This document shows positions 55,038-62,851 of a DNA stretch of 64,000 bases, one piece after another. The stretch spans positions 186,001 to 250,000 of the forward strand of contig NZ_BCXJ01000004.1 of NCBI RefSeq assembly GCF_001598215.1, in the 5' to 3' direction. Numbering within the stretch: position 1 is the stretch's first letter; the number at the start of each line of letters is the position of its first letter. The position numbers and the translations under genes are program-made. This stretch comes from Shouchella clausii (GTDB lineage: Bacteria > Bacillota > Bacilli > Bacillales > Bacillaceae_D). The notes beneath the pieces are model-generated. The model was given only the letters and a program-made list of their open reading frames with translations. It made no database searches and was not told where the DNA came from.

Positions 55038-55066
55038 ATCATAGCATAAATGACTTTTCTAGTCAA
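55038..55066 (-). promoter_or_regulatory. rplU promoter
   Basis: TTGACT - 17 bp - TATGAT on the minus strand, a near-consensus sigma-A promoter. Its -35 overlaps the last codons of rng, so the ribosomal operon can be transcribed apart from rng. Confidence 0.85.
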
Positions 55067-56552
55067 TTGCTTGTGCCATGGCGGCAAAGCGTTTCCGTGC
55101 TTCTTCATAAGAACCAGCAAAATGGATCGAGTAAGGCTTGGCCTGTGGCAATGAGTCGTCTGTTACTAAAAACAAAGTAAGGCCGGCCAATGACTCAAGC
55201 CGCTCCTTATACAGGTCGCCAACCCCGACTAAAAGCGAGCGCAATTCAGCCGTTACGGCGACAACGAGTGCTTCCGCTTGCTCTTCCAATATGAGCCGTT
55301 CAAGCATAAAAGCGTGACCATGGCCTGCCAGCACAGCGCCCGTGCCCGCGCATGCCTTACACTCAACGGTTAAGGTTTTTGCCATCGATAAGCGTGTTTT
55401 CTTCCGTGTCATTTCAAGCAAGCCTAGTTTCGTAAAACCACGGACACTTGTTTTAACCCTGTCTTTTTTTAGCGCCCGTTCCATTGTCTGTTGGACAGCC
55501 AAGCGGTCTAAGTCGCTCTGCATATCAATAAAATCGATCACGATGATGCCGCTGCAGTTGCGGAGGCGAATTTGTTTCGCTGCTTCTACCGCTGCCAATT
55601 TGTTGACAGCGAGTACGGTCTCGCTTTGCGCAAATTTGCCGGTAAACTTGCCTGTATTGACATCAATAACAGTCATGGCCTCCGTTTCGTCAATGACAAG
55701 AAAAGCACCGTTTTTTAGCCAAATACGACGCTTTTGCGCTTTAGCCAATTGGGCGCTAATTCGTGCTGACTGGAACGAAGAACCTTTATGCGCGTACAGT
55801 TTAACCTTGTCCTTATCGTCTGTTTGAACTAGTTGCTTCATCAGGCGGTAATCATCAATGTCATCGACGACCACTTCAGTGACATGCTCATTGAGATAGC
55901 CTAATAGCAACGTCTCCACTAAAGTAGCTGCTCGGTAAATAAGCGCTGGCGCCTGCTCTTGATGACGGAGCGTTTTTTTCCAAAGTGTCCGTAAAAACAC
56001 CAAGTCACGCTCTACCTCTTCAATTGGCGCATCTGCTGCGGCAGTCCGGACAATCGCACCTTCATTGTACTGAAGCTTGTTTTCTAAAGCAGTGTGTAGC
56101 GAAGCTCGAACACGGTCTGATTCAATCCGCCGTGATACTGCCACATACGCCCCTTCTGGCATATAGACAACATATTTTCCCGGAATAGACACAACGCCTG
56201 ATAAACGAGGCCCCTTCTCATTTGTCCCTTCCTTTGTTACTTGTACGGCAATTGTATCGCCTGGCGATACAAACTGGGAAATGCTTTTTGTTTGTTTTTC
56301 CGTTAAGTCGCTTGGATCAAGGTGGAAAGCGAGAAGCTCGTCACGGTGCAAAAATCCGTTCTTGCCCGTGCCAATATCGACAAAAGCAGCCTCCATGCCA
56401 GGAAGGACTCTTTCCACTTTGCCTAAAAACACGCTGCCAACCATTTGGGGGCGGTCATTGCTTTCAAAAAACCATTCAACCACCTCATTATTTTCCAAAA
56501 GGACGGCTTCGCGTTTATTGATCCCTTTCGTAATGACAATCGATTGCTCCAT
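55059..56552 (-). CDS. rng: ribonuclease G (RNase E/G family)
   Basis: 497 residues. An S1 RNA-binding domain opens the protein (MVGSVFLGKVERVLPGMEAA), with RNase H-like and DNase I-like parts after it. The catalytic aspartates are in VIDVNTGKF and VIDFIDM, and the Zn-link cysteines in ECKACAGTG. It makes endonucleolytic cuts in rRNA precursors and mRNAs. B. subtilis lacks this enzyme, while some relatives keep it. AAAAAGGAGC precedes the ATG; a longer in-frame start is rejected. It lies between spoIVFB and rplU. Confidence 0.95.
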   Translation of the reverse strand: MEQSIVITKGINKREAVLLENNEVVEWFFESNDRPQMVGSVFLGKVERVLPGMEAAFVDIGTGKNGFLHRDELLAFHLDPSDLTEKQTKSISQFVSPGDTIAVQVTKEGTNEKGPRLSGVVSIPGKYVVYMPEGAYVAVSRRIESDRVRASLHTALENKLQYNEGAIVRTAAADAPIEEVERDLVFLRTLWKKTLRHQEQAPALIYRAATLVETLLLGYLNEHVTEVVVDDIDDYRLMKQLVQTDDKDKVKLYAHKGSSFQSARISAQLAKAQKRRIWLKNGAFLVIDETEAMTVIDVNTGKFTGKFAQSETVLAVNKLAAVEAAKQIRLRNCSGIIVIDFIDMQSDLDRLAVQQTMERALKKDRVKTSVRGFTKLGLLEMTRKKTRLSMAKTLTVECKACAGTGAVLAGHGHAFMLERLILEEQAEALVVAVTAELRSLLVGVGDLYKERLESLAGLTLFLVTDDSLPQAKPYSIHFAGSYEEARKRFAAMAQAID

Positions 56553-56612
56553 GTTTACGCTCCTTTTTGGCTTGTCTCTTATTTTACGCGAAGCCAAAAG
56601 GAGATACAATTG

Positions 56613-57458
56613 TTACATGGCTGGGGGTACTAATGTTCTTACTGGCGCGTGAAGTTTCGCCTCCGCAAAATAGGTTTGCAAAAGCTCTTTTTCTGCAACT
56701 GTATAACGTTTGCCACTATCCTCTATTACAAACAGCTGGACTTGGCCCCTCCGTAAAAGCGCTAGGGCATCACGAATGGGCAGCTGACCAGAAACTTTTG
56801 TACGTATATATCTCGTTGCACGATCTGTTTGTTTCGCCATTAAAAACCGCATAAATCGATAGTTTCGCTGCTTGAATTCCAATCCATTCGTCAGTGCCAA
56901 GAAAGAAAGAATCACGAACAAATTAAGGTGAAAGGGCAAAAATAGCATGAATGACAGTGCTACGGCCAAAAATCCAACCGAAATCCCAAGGCTAGCTGCC
57001 ATCGCCCGCTTATACGGCCAAACAGCTAAGCAAGCAAGTTGCACCATCCTTCCGCCATCAAGTGGATAAATTGGCAACAAATTAAACAAGACAATCGCGG
57101 CGTTGTGGGCAACAAACAATTCATGGTCGTTCTCAGACCAAAAAGGCTGTCCGACTAAGGCATACGACAATGCCCATAACCATAAGTGCTGAAGCGGTCC
57201 TGCCAAGACAATGGCCATTTCCTCTTTAATTGGCTTTACCCCGTTTTCTTCCATTTCAGCAGCGCCGCCAAAGGGAAGCAGCTCCATTTTTTTAATATCC
57301 CACTTAAGCATATAGGCCGCTACTGAATGCCCCATTTCATGGACAAATACAATGACAAACACCATCAATACTTCTCTAAAATGACCGGTGATGATTCCAG
57401 CGGCAATGACTAGCCAAAATAGGGGATGTACGCGAACTTTTTTGATAAGTTCAATCAA
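56613..57458 (-). CDS. spoIVFB: stage IV sporulation metalloprotease SpoIVFB
   Basis: 281 residues. Site-2-type intramembrane protease: VFVHEMGHSVAAYM (His40, Glu41, His44) and the second motif NLLPIYPLDGGR (Asp133). A CBS-like domain fills the last ~80 residues. It cuts pro-sigma-K in the mother cell, opening late spore gene expression. Its ATG overlaps the spoIVFA stop codon by eight bases. Residues match the catalytic plan of the family. Confidence 0.95.
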   Translation of the reverse strand: MIELIKKVRVHPLFWLVIAAGIITGHFREVLMVFVIVFVHEMGHSVAAYMLKWDIKKMELLPFGGAAEMEENGVKPIKEEMAIVLAGPLQHLWLWALSYALVGQPFWSENDHELFVAHNAAIVLFNLLPIYPLDGGRMVQLACLAVWPYKRAMAASLGISVGFLAVALSFMLFLPFHLNLFVILSFLALTNGLEFKQRNYRFMRFLMAKQTDRATRYIRTKVSGQLPIRDALALLRRGQVQLFVIEDSGKRYTVAEKELLQTYFAEAKLHAPVRTLVPPAM

Positions 57459-58179
57459 AATTCATCACTTCGCTGGGATCAATATAGTCATCTCCTTGCC
57501 GAATAGCAAAATAAAAGATGCCTGCCTGATTTTCATCAGATGATACGGTTCCCAGCACCGCTCCGCTTTCTAAAATATCATATGGATGGACAGAGACATC
57601 ATCAAGCATACCGTATATCGAGGATGTGCCATCAGGATGTTGAAGTTCAATCAGATTGCCCAATTCAGATTCTTCGCTTGTCGTCACGCGAATCACGTGA
57701 CCACCTTTAACTGCCTTTACTTCTTCGCCTAATCCCGTTTCGAGCAAAATGCCTTTGCCGTCTTTATCAAAGCTTTCGCGAATGACACCTGATGCTGGAT
57801 AAGCGTAATCGAGTGGTTCCTTTTCTTCTTCAGAGGCACGTTGCTCTGGAAGCAAATGAAGGGGCGACCCTAAATGCTTTTCAAAAAAAGCAGAAACAGC
57901 AGCAAATTGAAAATGCTGGTCAAATGTCTGTTCAACAAATGCTTGCACAGGCTGTACACGCTCATTGCCTGATTGATAGATAATGCCGATCGTAAAAAAC
58001 AAGCATCCGGAGATGGCCAATTGCATAACGAAACGGCGTATTCCTGACTGGCGCTTTTGTGGCAGCAAATCGTCGCCTTTTTCAGCAGAAAGTGGCGTTT
58101 GATTCAAGCCAATGTTCCGTTTTGGAGCAGCTTGCCTTCTAGCGGCGATCTTTTTTTGGATTTTTTTCCTTCTATCCAT
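57451..58179 (-). CDS. spoIVFA: stage IV sporulation protein SpoIVFA (M23-like)
   Basis: 242 residues. A very basic cytoplasmic head (DRRKKIQKKIAARRQAAPKR), one membrane segment (QLAISGCLFFTIGIIY), then an extracytoplasmic LytM/M23-like domain (GKGILLETGLGEEVKAVKGGHV, LIELQHPDGTSSIYG). Zinc ligands of active M23 enzymes seem incomplete, as expected, since SpoIVFA holds SpoIVFB and BofA in the outer forespore membrane and is not itself a hydrolase. AGAGGGG lies before the ATG. Confidence 0.92.
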   Translation of the reverse strand: MDRRKKIQKKIAARRQAAPKRNIGLNQTPLSAEKGDDLLPQKRQSGIRRFVMQLAISGCLFFTIGIIYQSGNERVQPVQAFVEQTFDQHFQFAAVSAFFEKHLGSPLHLLPEQRASEEEKEPLDYAYPASGVIRESFDKDGKGILLETGLGEEVKAVKGGHVIRVTTSEESELGNLIELQHPDGTSSIYGMLDDVSVHPYDILESGAVLGTVSSDENQAGIFYFAIRQGDDYIDPSEVMNFD

Positions 58180-58207
58180 TCTACAGGCCCCTCTCATCGA
58201 TTTGTAC

Positions 58208-58234
58208 ATCTTATGACTTGTCCCTAACTCGTAT
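58208..58234 (-). promoter_or_regulatory. candidate sigma-E promoter of spoIVFA
   Basis: ATA - 16 bp - CATAAGAT on the minus strand fits the sigma-E consensus, ATA and CATAxxxT, about 30 bp before spoIVFA. Mother-cell expression would agree with SpoIVF function. A motif match only. Confidence 0.5.
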
Positions 58235-58285
58235 TCAGGTTAATAATAAAGAAAAGCGGGAATCACAAAAGTAGGGGTGATAATG

Positions 58286-59203
58286 ATGAACAGACGGCGA
58301 CTAGGAAAATCAGATCTTTACGTAAGCGAGCTCGGCCTTGGGGCGATGTCGCTAGGGACAGATAAACACCGTGCAACAGAAATAATCGCTGAGGCGGCAG
58401 ACCTTGGGGTCAATTATATTGATACTGCCGACTTATACGATTATGGGGAGAATGAAAAAATAATTGGCGCAGCATTAAAAGGAAAACGCTCCGAGTTTAT
58501 CATAGCCACAAAGGCTGGCAATCGTTTTGAAAAGGGGAAACAAGGCTGGGAGTGGGATCCTTCGAAACAATATATTAAAGAGGCGGCAAAAACGAGCTTG
58601 CAGCGACTGCAGACAGATTACATCGACTTGTACCAACTCCACGGCGGAACCATAGACGATCCAATCGATGAAACAATTGAAGCATTTGAGGAACTGAAAC
58701 AGGAAGGGCTTATTCGCGAATACGGCATTTCCTCGATTCGCCCCAATGTGATCCGCACATATGTTGAACAGTCTTCCATTGTGTCGATTATGATGCAATA
58801 CAGCATTTTAGACAGGCGTCCAGAAGAGTGGTTTCCGTATTTACAGGAAAATGGAATTAGTGTTGTTGCCCGTGGCCCAGTAGCTAAAGGGATTTTGAGC
58901 GAACGCCCCTTACATACGGTTGCTGCTGCTTCTGACGGCTATTTGGATTACTCAGTCAAAGAAATCGAACAATTGCGTGACGTCCTTATGCAAACTTACG
59001 GAAAAACATACTCTTTGACAAAAGTGGCTTTCGATTATTGTTTGGCCCATCCGCCAGTAGCAGCAGTTGTAGCTGGTGCAAGCTCTATAGAACAGCTAAG
59101 GCAAAATGCCCGCTCATGCAAGGAAGAGCCACTGTTACAGACAGAAATTGACAACATCGAACGAATCACCAAACAAAGCAAATACACGCAACATCGTTCA
59201 TGA
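58286..59203 (+). CDS. aldo/keto reductase
   Basis: About 305 residues, TIM barrel. Catalytic tetrad positions are visible: YIDTADLYDYGENE (Asp and Tyr), ATKAG (Lys) and YQLHGG (His). An NADP-binding tail reads VAGASSIEQLRQNA. Reduces an aldehyde or ketone of unknown type. The start is chosen at the ATG where AGGGGTG is six bases upstream; two other in-frame starts lie just before. It converges on bioY. Confidence 0.9.
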   Translation: MNRRRLGKSDLYVSELGLGAMSLGTDKHRATEIIAEAADLGVNYIDTADLYDYGENEKIIGAALKGKRSEFIIATKAGNRFEKGKQGWEWDPSKQYIKEAAKTSLQRLQTDYIDLYQLHGGTIDDPIDETIEAFEELKQEGLIREYGISSIRPNVIRTYVEQSSIVSIMMQYSILDRRPEEWFPYLQENGISVVARGPVAKGILSERPLHTVAAASDGYLDYSVKEIEQLRDVLMQTYGKTYSLTKVAFDYCLAHPPVAAVVAGASSIEQLRQNARSCKEEPLLQTEIDNIERITKQSKYTQHRS

Positions 59204-59205
59204 AA

Positions 59206-59242
59206 AAGAAGCTCACGCGCATTCCTCGTGCGTGAGCTTCTT
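59206..59242. terminator. intrinsic terminator, bidirectional
   Basis: AAGAAGCTCACGC pairs perfectly with GCGTGAGCTTCTT around an 11-nt loop, flanked by A and T runs. It lies between the aldo/keto reductase gene and bioY. Confidence 0.92.
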
Positions 59243-59244
59243 TT

Positions 59245-59808
59245 TTAAGCACTTCTTTTTTCTTCCACAACCCGTCCTGTATCTCCTTCACCTAAAGCAT
59301 GACGGACACGGACAGCAATAAAAGCAGCCAGTACTGCTTTTGCCGTATCTCCTGGAATAAAAGCGATATTAAGCATGAGCGCTTCGCTAATAGATGTGGC
59401 TGTCACTTGCGACAAGTACAGCGCCCCGCATCCATAGAGAAGAAACATTCCGACGATGATATTGACAGCCATTAGTTTCCAAACATTTAAGCGCTTGGCG
59501 TAAGTGGCATAGCAGCCGACTAGAAACGCAACCAGTATCCAGCCAAATAAATAACCGCCTGTCGGGCCGAATAAATGGCCGACACCCCCTCGCCCCCCTG
59601 ACAAAAGCGGGACTGAGCAAGCGACAAGGAGAAGAAAAAGCATCATGGATGCTGCCCCCCGTTTAGCTCCCAAAATGCCGCCAGCTAGCATCGGCGCAAT
59701 CGACTGGATCGTTATTGGTACTGGACCTATTGGGATAGATGGAACCACTCCCATAACCCCTGTTAAAGCTGCCATCATGGCAATAGCCATTTGTTGTTTT
59801 AAATTCAT
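59245..59808 (-). CDS. bioY: biotin transporter S component BioY
   Basis: 187 residues with about six membrane segments. IGPVPITIQSIAPMLAGGILG and FGPTGGYLFGWILVAFLVG are BioY-specific. It binds biotin in the membrane, with or without an ECF energising module; no ecf genes are near. BirA operator and promoter lie just upstream, so biotin should repress it. Confidence 0.93.
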   Translation of the reverse strand: MNLKQQMAIAMMAALTGVMGVVPSIPIGPVPITIQSIAPMLAGGILGAKRGAASMMLFLLLVACSVPLLSGGRGGVGHLFGPTGGYLFGWILVAFLVGCYATYAKRLNVWKLMAVNIIVGMFLLYGCGALYLSQVTATSISEALMLNIAFIPGDTAKAVLAAFIAVRVRHALGEGDTGRVVEEKRSA

Positions 59809-59837
59809 GCTTTCCTATTCCCTTTCGTTTTTCTTTT

Positions 59838-59890
59838 ACTATAAGGAGATCCAATCTTTTTGTCAACCTATTAAACGAAATGGTTAACAA
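59838..59890 (-). promoter_or_regulatory. bioY promoter with BirA operator
   Basis: The sigma-A promoter TTGACA - 17 bp - TATAGT is near consensus. The palindromic arms TTGTTAACC and GGTTGACAA, 13 bp apart at 59860-59890, match the B. subtilis BirA operator plan. The inner arm overlaps the -35, so biotinyl-AMP-bound BirA should block transcription. Confidence 0.9.
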
Positions 59891-59906
59891 ACGAACAAAG
59901 GGAAAC

Positions 59907-59936
59907 TTGACTTTGTTAAAAGGCCTCGCTTATGAT
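59907..59936 (+). promoter_or_regulatory. promoter of MoaC-like gene
   Basis: TTGACT - 18 bp - TATGAT, just outside the BirA operator and divergent from bioY. It is 17 bp from the operator edge, so BirA control is possible but not needed. Confidence 0.6.
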
Positions 59937-59973
59937 AAGGATAAATAAGGAACGGAGCGAAAAGAGGGTTGGT

Positions 59974-60420
59974 ATGTGGCGTAAGCAGGAAGGGGCTCAT
60001 ACAGGGCTAACAGAATTGCCAAAAACAAACGCAACATCACAGCAAGCGATTGCGAAGACAAGCGTGCAAATGAACCGCGAACTTTATGAAAGTTTGCAAC
60101 GAGGCGCCTTGCATGAGGCTTCGGTGCTTGAAAACGCAAGGGCAGCGGGCACGCTCGCGGCAAAAAAGACATCTTCTGTTTTGCCATATTGCCATTTTAA
60201 GCCGTTAACGGCGGTAGCTATTTCCTTTGATTGGAAAGTTGGATCAGGGGTTTGGGAGTTGCTGATCGAAGCGGAAGTAAAAGCACGGCATTCTACAACT
60301 GTCGATTCGGAAGCCCTGATGGCTGCCACGGTTACAGCGCTCGCGGTATTTGACTCTTGCAAATCCATTTCTCAAAGCATTGTTCTAGGTCCTTGTTACC
60401 TCTCAAGAAAACGTACATAA
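59974..60420 (+). CDS. MoaC-like protein, catalytic site partly lost
   Basis: 148 residues. It aligns along its length with molybdenum-cofactor enzyme MoaC: ENARAAGTLAAKKTSSVLPYCHFKPLTAV, VDSEALMAATVTALAVFDSCKS and IVLGPCYL. Against E. coli MoaC the histidine (LCH, here YCH) and the DxCK pair are kept. The active-site lysine in HHKGD is replaced by glutamate (LHEAS), the TGxTG turn is gone, and the terminal KSGGKSG is missing. It may therefore have a changed activity or be decaying. Start chosen at MWRKQEG with AGAGGG upstream. No other moa gene is near. Confidence 0.72.
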   Translation: MWRKQEGAHTGLTELPKTNATSQQAIAKTSVQMNRELYESLQRGALHEASVLENARAAGTLAAKKTSSVLPYCHFKPLTAVAISFDWKVGSGVWELLIEAEVKARHSTTVDSEALMAATVTALAVFDSCKSISQSIVLGPCYLSRKRT

Positions 60421-60456
60421 ACAAAGCGAACCGTATATGGAAACGGTTCGCTTTGT
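60421..60456. terminator. perfect hairpin without strong T run
   Basis: CAAAGCGAACCGT pairs with AACGGTTCGCTTTG around a short loop between the MoaC-like gene and the convergent PfpI-type gene. The following bases (TTGGTAGC) are not T-rich, so it may act partly as an RNA end-protecting hairpin. Confidence 0.6.
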
Positions 60457-60464
60457 TGGTAGCT

Positions 60465-60983
60465 TTAATCTGCCAACACGTTTAACGATTCACGGTTGAA
60501 AGCTGGCAAATCATCAGGTGTCCGGCTTGTCACCAAATTATTGTTGCAGACGACGACTTCTTCATCTTTAAATATGGCACCGGCATTTTTTAGATCAGGT
60601 ACGATCGGTTTGACCCCTGTCACAGTCCGTCCTTTCAAGACATCCGCATTGATTAAAAGTTGTGGACCGTGGCAAATCGCCATAATTGGTTTGCCTGCCT
60701 GAGCGAATGCTTTCGTAAATTCGACAAAACGGTCATCCCCGCGAAGCTGGTCTGGCGAAAAGCCTCCAGGAAGCAACAAGGCGTCAAAGTCGCCCACATG
60801 AACATCGTCAATGCTTTTGTCAATTGTTACTTTTGCGTTGCCTTGCTTACCTGTCACCGTTTTGCCTGCTTCTTTTTCAATTGTGACCAACTCATGGCCT
60901 GCTTCCGTTAACGCTTCTTTCGGATCCGTGTATTCCACATCTTCAAAAAGATCCGTAATGAGTACAGCGACTTTCTTACCCAT
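60465..60983 (-). CDS. DJ-1/PfpI-family protein (YfkM-like)
   Basis: 172 residues. LLLPGGFSPDQLRGDDRFVEF holds the Glu/Asp-side turn, and AICHGPQLLINADVL carries the nucleophilic-elbow Cys. General stress relatives such as B. subtilis YfkM are linked to protein or aldehyde damage repair; the activity here is unproven. AAAGGG lies 11 bases before the ATG; a longer in-frame start without a ribosome site is rejected. Confidence 0.9.
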   Translation of the reverse strand: MGKKVAVLITDLFEDVEYTDPKEALTEAGHELVTIEKEAGKTVTGKQGNAKVTIDKSIDDVHVGDFDALLLPGGFSPDQLRGDDRFVEFTKAFAQAGKPIMAICHGPQLLINADVLKGRTVTGVKPIVPDLKNAGAIFKDEEVVVCNNNLVTSRTPDDLPAFNRESLNVLAD

Positions 60984-61071
60984 TTGTCTATTCACCCTTT
61001 CTCTAGCAATGTCTACTTGTGTCATACCCTGGCTGTTTTCCGATTAAACATGGGCACATACCATAAAAAAA

Positions 61072-61092
61072 AGAATCTGCATAGCAGATTCT
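61072..61092 (-). terminator. terminator adjoining repeat copy E (min operon)
   Basis: AGAATCTGC pairs with GCAGATTCT over a 3-nt loop. The minus strand continues with eight T residues. It ends the mre-min transcript after the repeat. Confidence 0.88.
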
Positions 61093-61093
61093 C

Positions 61094-61214
61094 AGCCTGT
61101 AGACAAACGCTCGCATACTTCGCGTTTGTCTCGGGCATATGTTTACGAACTCCCGTTCTATTCGCATCTTCCCTCGCCCGCACTCCTCAGCTGACAAGCG
61201 TTTTTTATAGCCTG
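61094..61214 (-). repeat. dispersed ~120-bp repeat, copy E
   Basis: The longest copy. Begins AGCCTGTAGACAAACGCTCG and ends CTGACAAGCGTTTTTTATAG plus CCTG. Internally AAACGCTCGC...GCGTTTGTC can form an extra short hairpin. Shares the block TCGCATCTTCCCTCGCC with copy C. Lies between the minD stop codon and the terminator. Confidence 0.8.
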
Positions 61215-61263
61215 GGTAAGGTTAGACTTTGTCGACAATCTCAAAGCTGCGCTCTGAGCGCAG

Positions 61264-62058
61264 TTAACGGACTCCAAACAGCCGTTTTATTTTTGAAAAC
61301 ACCGTATTGCTTTCCTCAATCGCCATCAATGGGACTGTTTCCCCTAAAATTCTTCTCCCAATGTTGCGGTAAGCAATTGACGCTTTACTCGATGTATGTA
61401 GGGCAATGGGCTCGCCTTTATTCGAATGTTTAATGACCTGGTCATCATCCACAACGATACCAAGTAAATCAATAGCAAGGATAGAGGTAATTTCTTCCAC
61501 ATCTAGCATCTCACCATTTTTTACCATATGATTGCGTATACGGTTCACAATTAGCCGTGGGCGCTCAATATTCTCTTGTTCAAGCAACCCGATAATTCGA
61601 TCAGCATCGCGGACGGCAGACACTTCCGGCGTAGTGACAACAATTGCTTTATCAGCGCCGGCAACTGCATTACGGAAACCATGCTCGATTCCAGCTGGAC
61701 AATCGATGATGACATAATCATAGTCTTCTTTTAATTCGTTGACCAGGCTTTTTAACTGCTCCGGCAACACATCGGTTTTATCTTTCGTCTGTGCCGCAGG
61801 TAACAAGTATAAATGGTCAAACCGCTTGTCTTTGATGAGCGCCTGCTTTAATTTGCAGCGGCCTTCCACCACGTCTACCAAGTCATAGATAATCCGATTT
61901 TCCAGTCCCATCACAACGTCAAGATTCCTCAGGCCAATGTCTGCGTCGATTAAGCATACCTTTTTGCCTGATAGCGCCAGCGCCGTTCCAATATTCGCTG
62001 AGGTTGTCGTTTTGCCGACTCCGCCCTTGCCGCTTGTTACAACGATCGCTTCACCCAC
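61264..62058 (-). CDS. minD: septum-site determining ATPase MinD
   Basis: 264 residues, deviant Walker A ATPase: VTSGKGGVGKTTTSANIG, then LIDADIGLRNLD and IIDCPAGIEHGF. The amphipathic membrane-binding tail FSKIKRLFGVR ends the protein. It holds MinC at the membrane to block division near the poles. GTG start with AAGGGGG eight bases upstream. Last gene of the mreBCD-minCD cluster, 30 bases after minC. Confidence 0.97.
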   Translation of the reverse strand: MGEAIVVTSGKGGVGKTTTSANIGTALALSGKKVCLIDADIGLRNLDVVMGLENRIIYDLVDVVEGRCKLKQALIKDKRFDHLYLLPAAQTKDKTDVLPEQLKSLVNELKEDYDYVIIDCPAGIEHGFRNAVAGADKAIVVTTPEVSAVRDADRIIGLLEQENIERPRLIVNRIRNHMVKNGEMLDVEEITSILAIDLLGIVVDDDQVIKHSNKGEPIALHTSSKASIAYRNIGRRILGETVPLMAIEESNTVFSKIKRLFGVR

Positions 62059-62087
62059 GCTCTCATCCCCCTTTTTCTTTTGTCAAT

Positions 62088-62771
62088 CTAGGAAACGGCT
62101 TCCTTGTTGATTTCCGCTGCCACATCCAAAAGCCGCTGCACTCGTTCAATGCGAATGCTGCCGTTCGCCTCATCTAAAAAGGCTGCTTTCATATGATCCT
62201 CTACAGCCTCCTCCTTATCGACAAAATACAGCGATTCGTCTGCAATTTGTAACCCAGCAGGAGCCATCATTGCAGCACAAATGCGGGCATCCCGTTTTCC
62301 TTCAAACCCAGCATGAGCACGTCCTTTTAAAGCGCCCATTACATAAATGCTCCCTGTAGCCGTCAGGAGCCCGCCAGGATTAATGTCGCCGACAAGCAAG
62401 ACATTTCCTTTGACATGGACGACTTGACCAGAACGGATCATTCTCGTTAAAGTCGTTGTTTGCGCATGCTCTTTCATCAATTGTGCTTCTTCCCAAGAAA
62501 TCACACCAGAATCATAGTGCTCAATCCGCATATTGCGTCCTTCTGTGACAACCGCTTCTAGCTGCGCTTTGTCTTCCTCATTTAAATACCGGTTGCCCAA
62601 ATCCATTTTAACGTAAACAGGCCGATCTTCTTCTCCACTTTTGTAATAATTGGCCGAAAGTTTGTCTGCAAGCTCATTTATTAATTCATCAAAAGAACAG
62701 CGGTCATCTAAAAGAAACGTCAACCCATCCTTTGTGCCTTTGATGGTGACGAATGATTTTCCACGTGTCAT
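62088..62771 (-). CDS. minC: septum-site determining protein MinC
   Basis: 227 residues. The N-terminal FtsZ-inhibiting domain (FVTIKGTKDGLTFLLDDRCSF) is followed by the C-terminal beta-helix: VVHVKGNVLLVGDINPGGLLTATGSIYVMGALKGRAHAG is typical. It inhibits FtsZ polymerisation with MinD. GAGGTGAT precedes the ATG. Confidence 0.95.
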   Translation of the reverse strand: MTRGKSFVTIKGTKDGLTFLLDDRCSFDELINELADKLSANYYKSGEEDRPVYVKMDLGNRYLNEEDKAQLEAVVTEGRNMRIEHYDSGVISWEEAQLMKEHAQTTTLTRMIRSGQVVHVKGNVLLVGDINPGGLLTATGSIYVMGALKGRAHAGFEGKRDARICAAMMAPAGLQIADESLYFVDKEEAVEDHMKAAFLDEANGSIRIERVQRLLDVAAEINKEAVS

Positions 62772-62851
62772 CCACGATCACCTCGGTACCTATCTCTTTG
62801 TCGTTTCGTTTCTATCAAGACTAGTTCCACACGATCCGCCAAACTCCTGCT

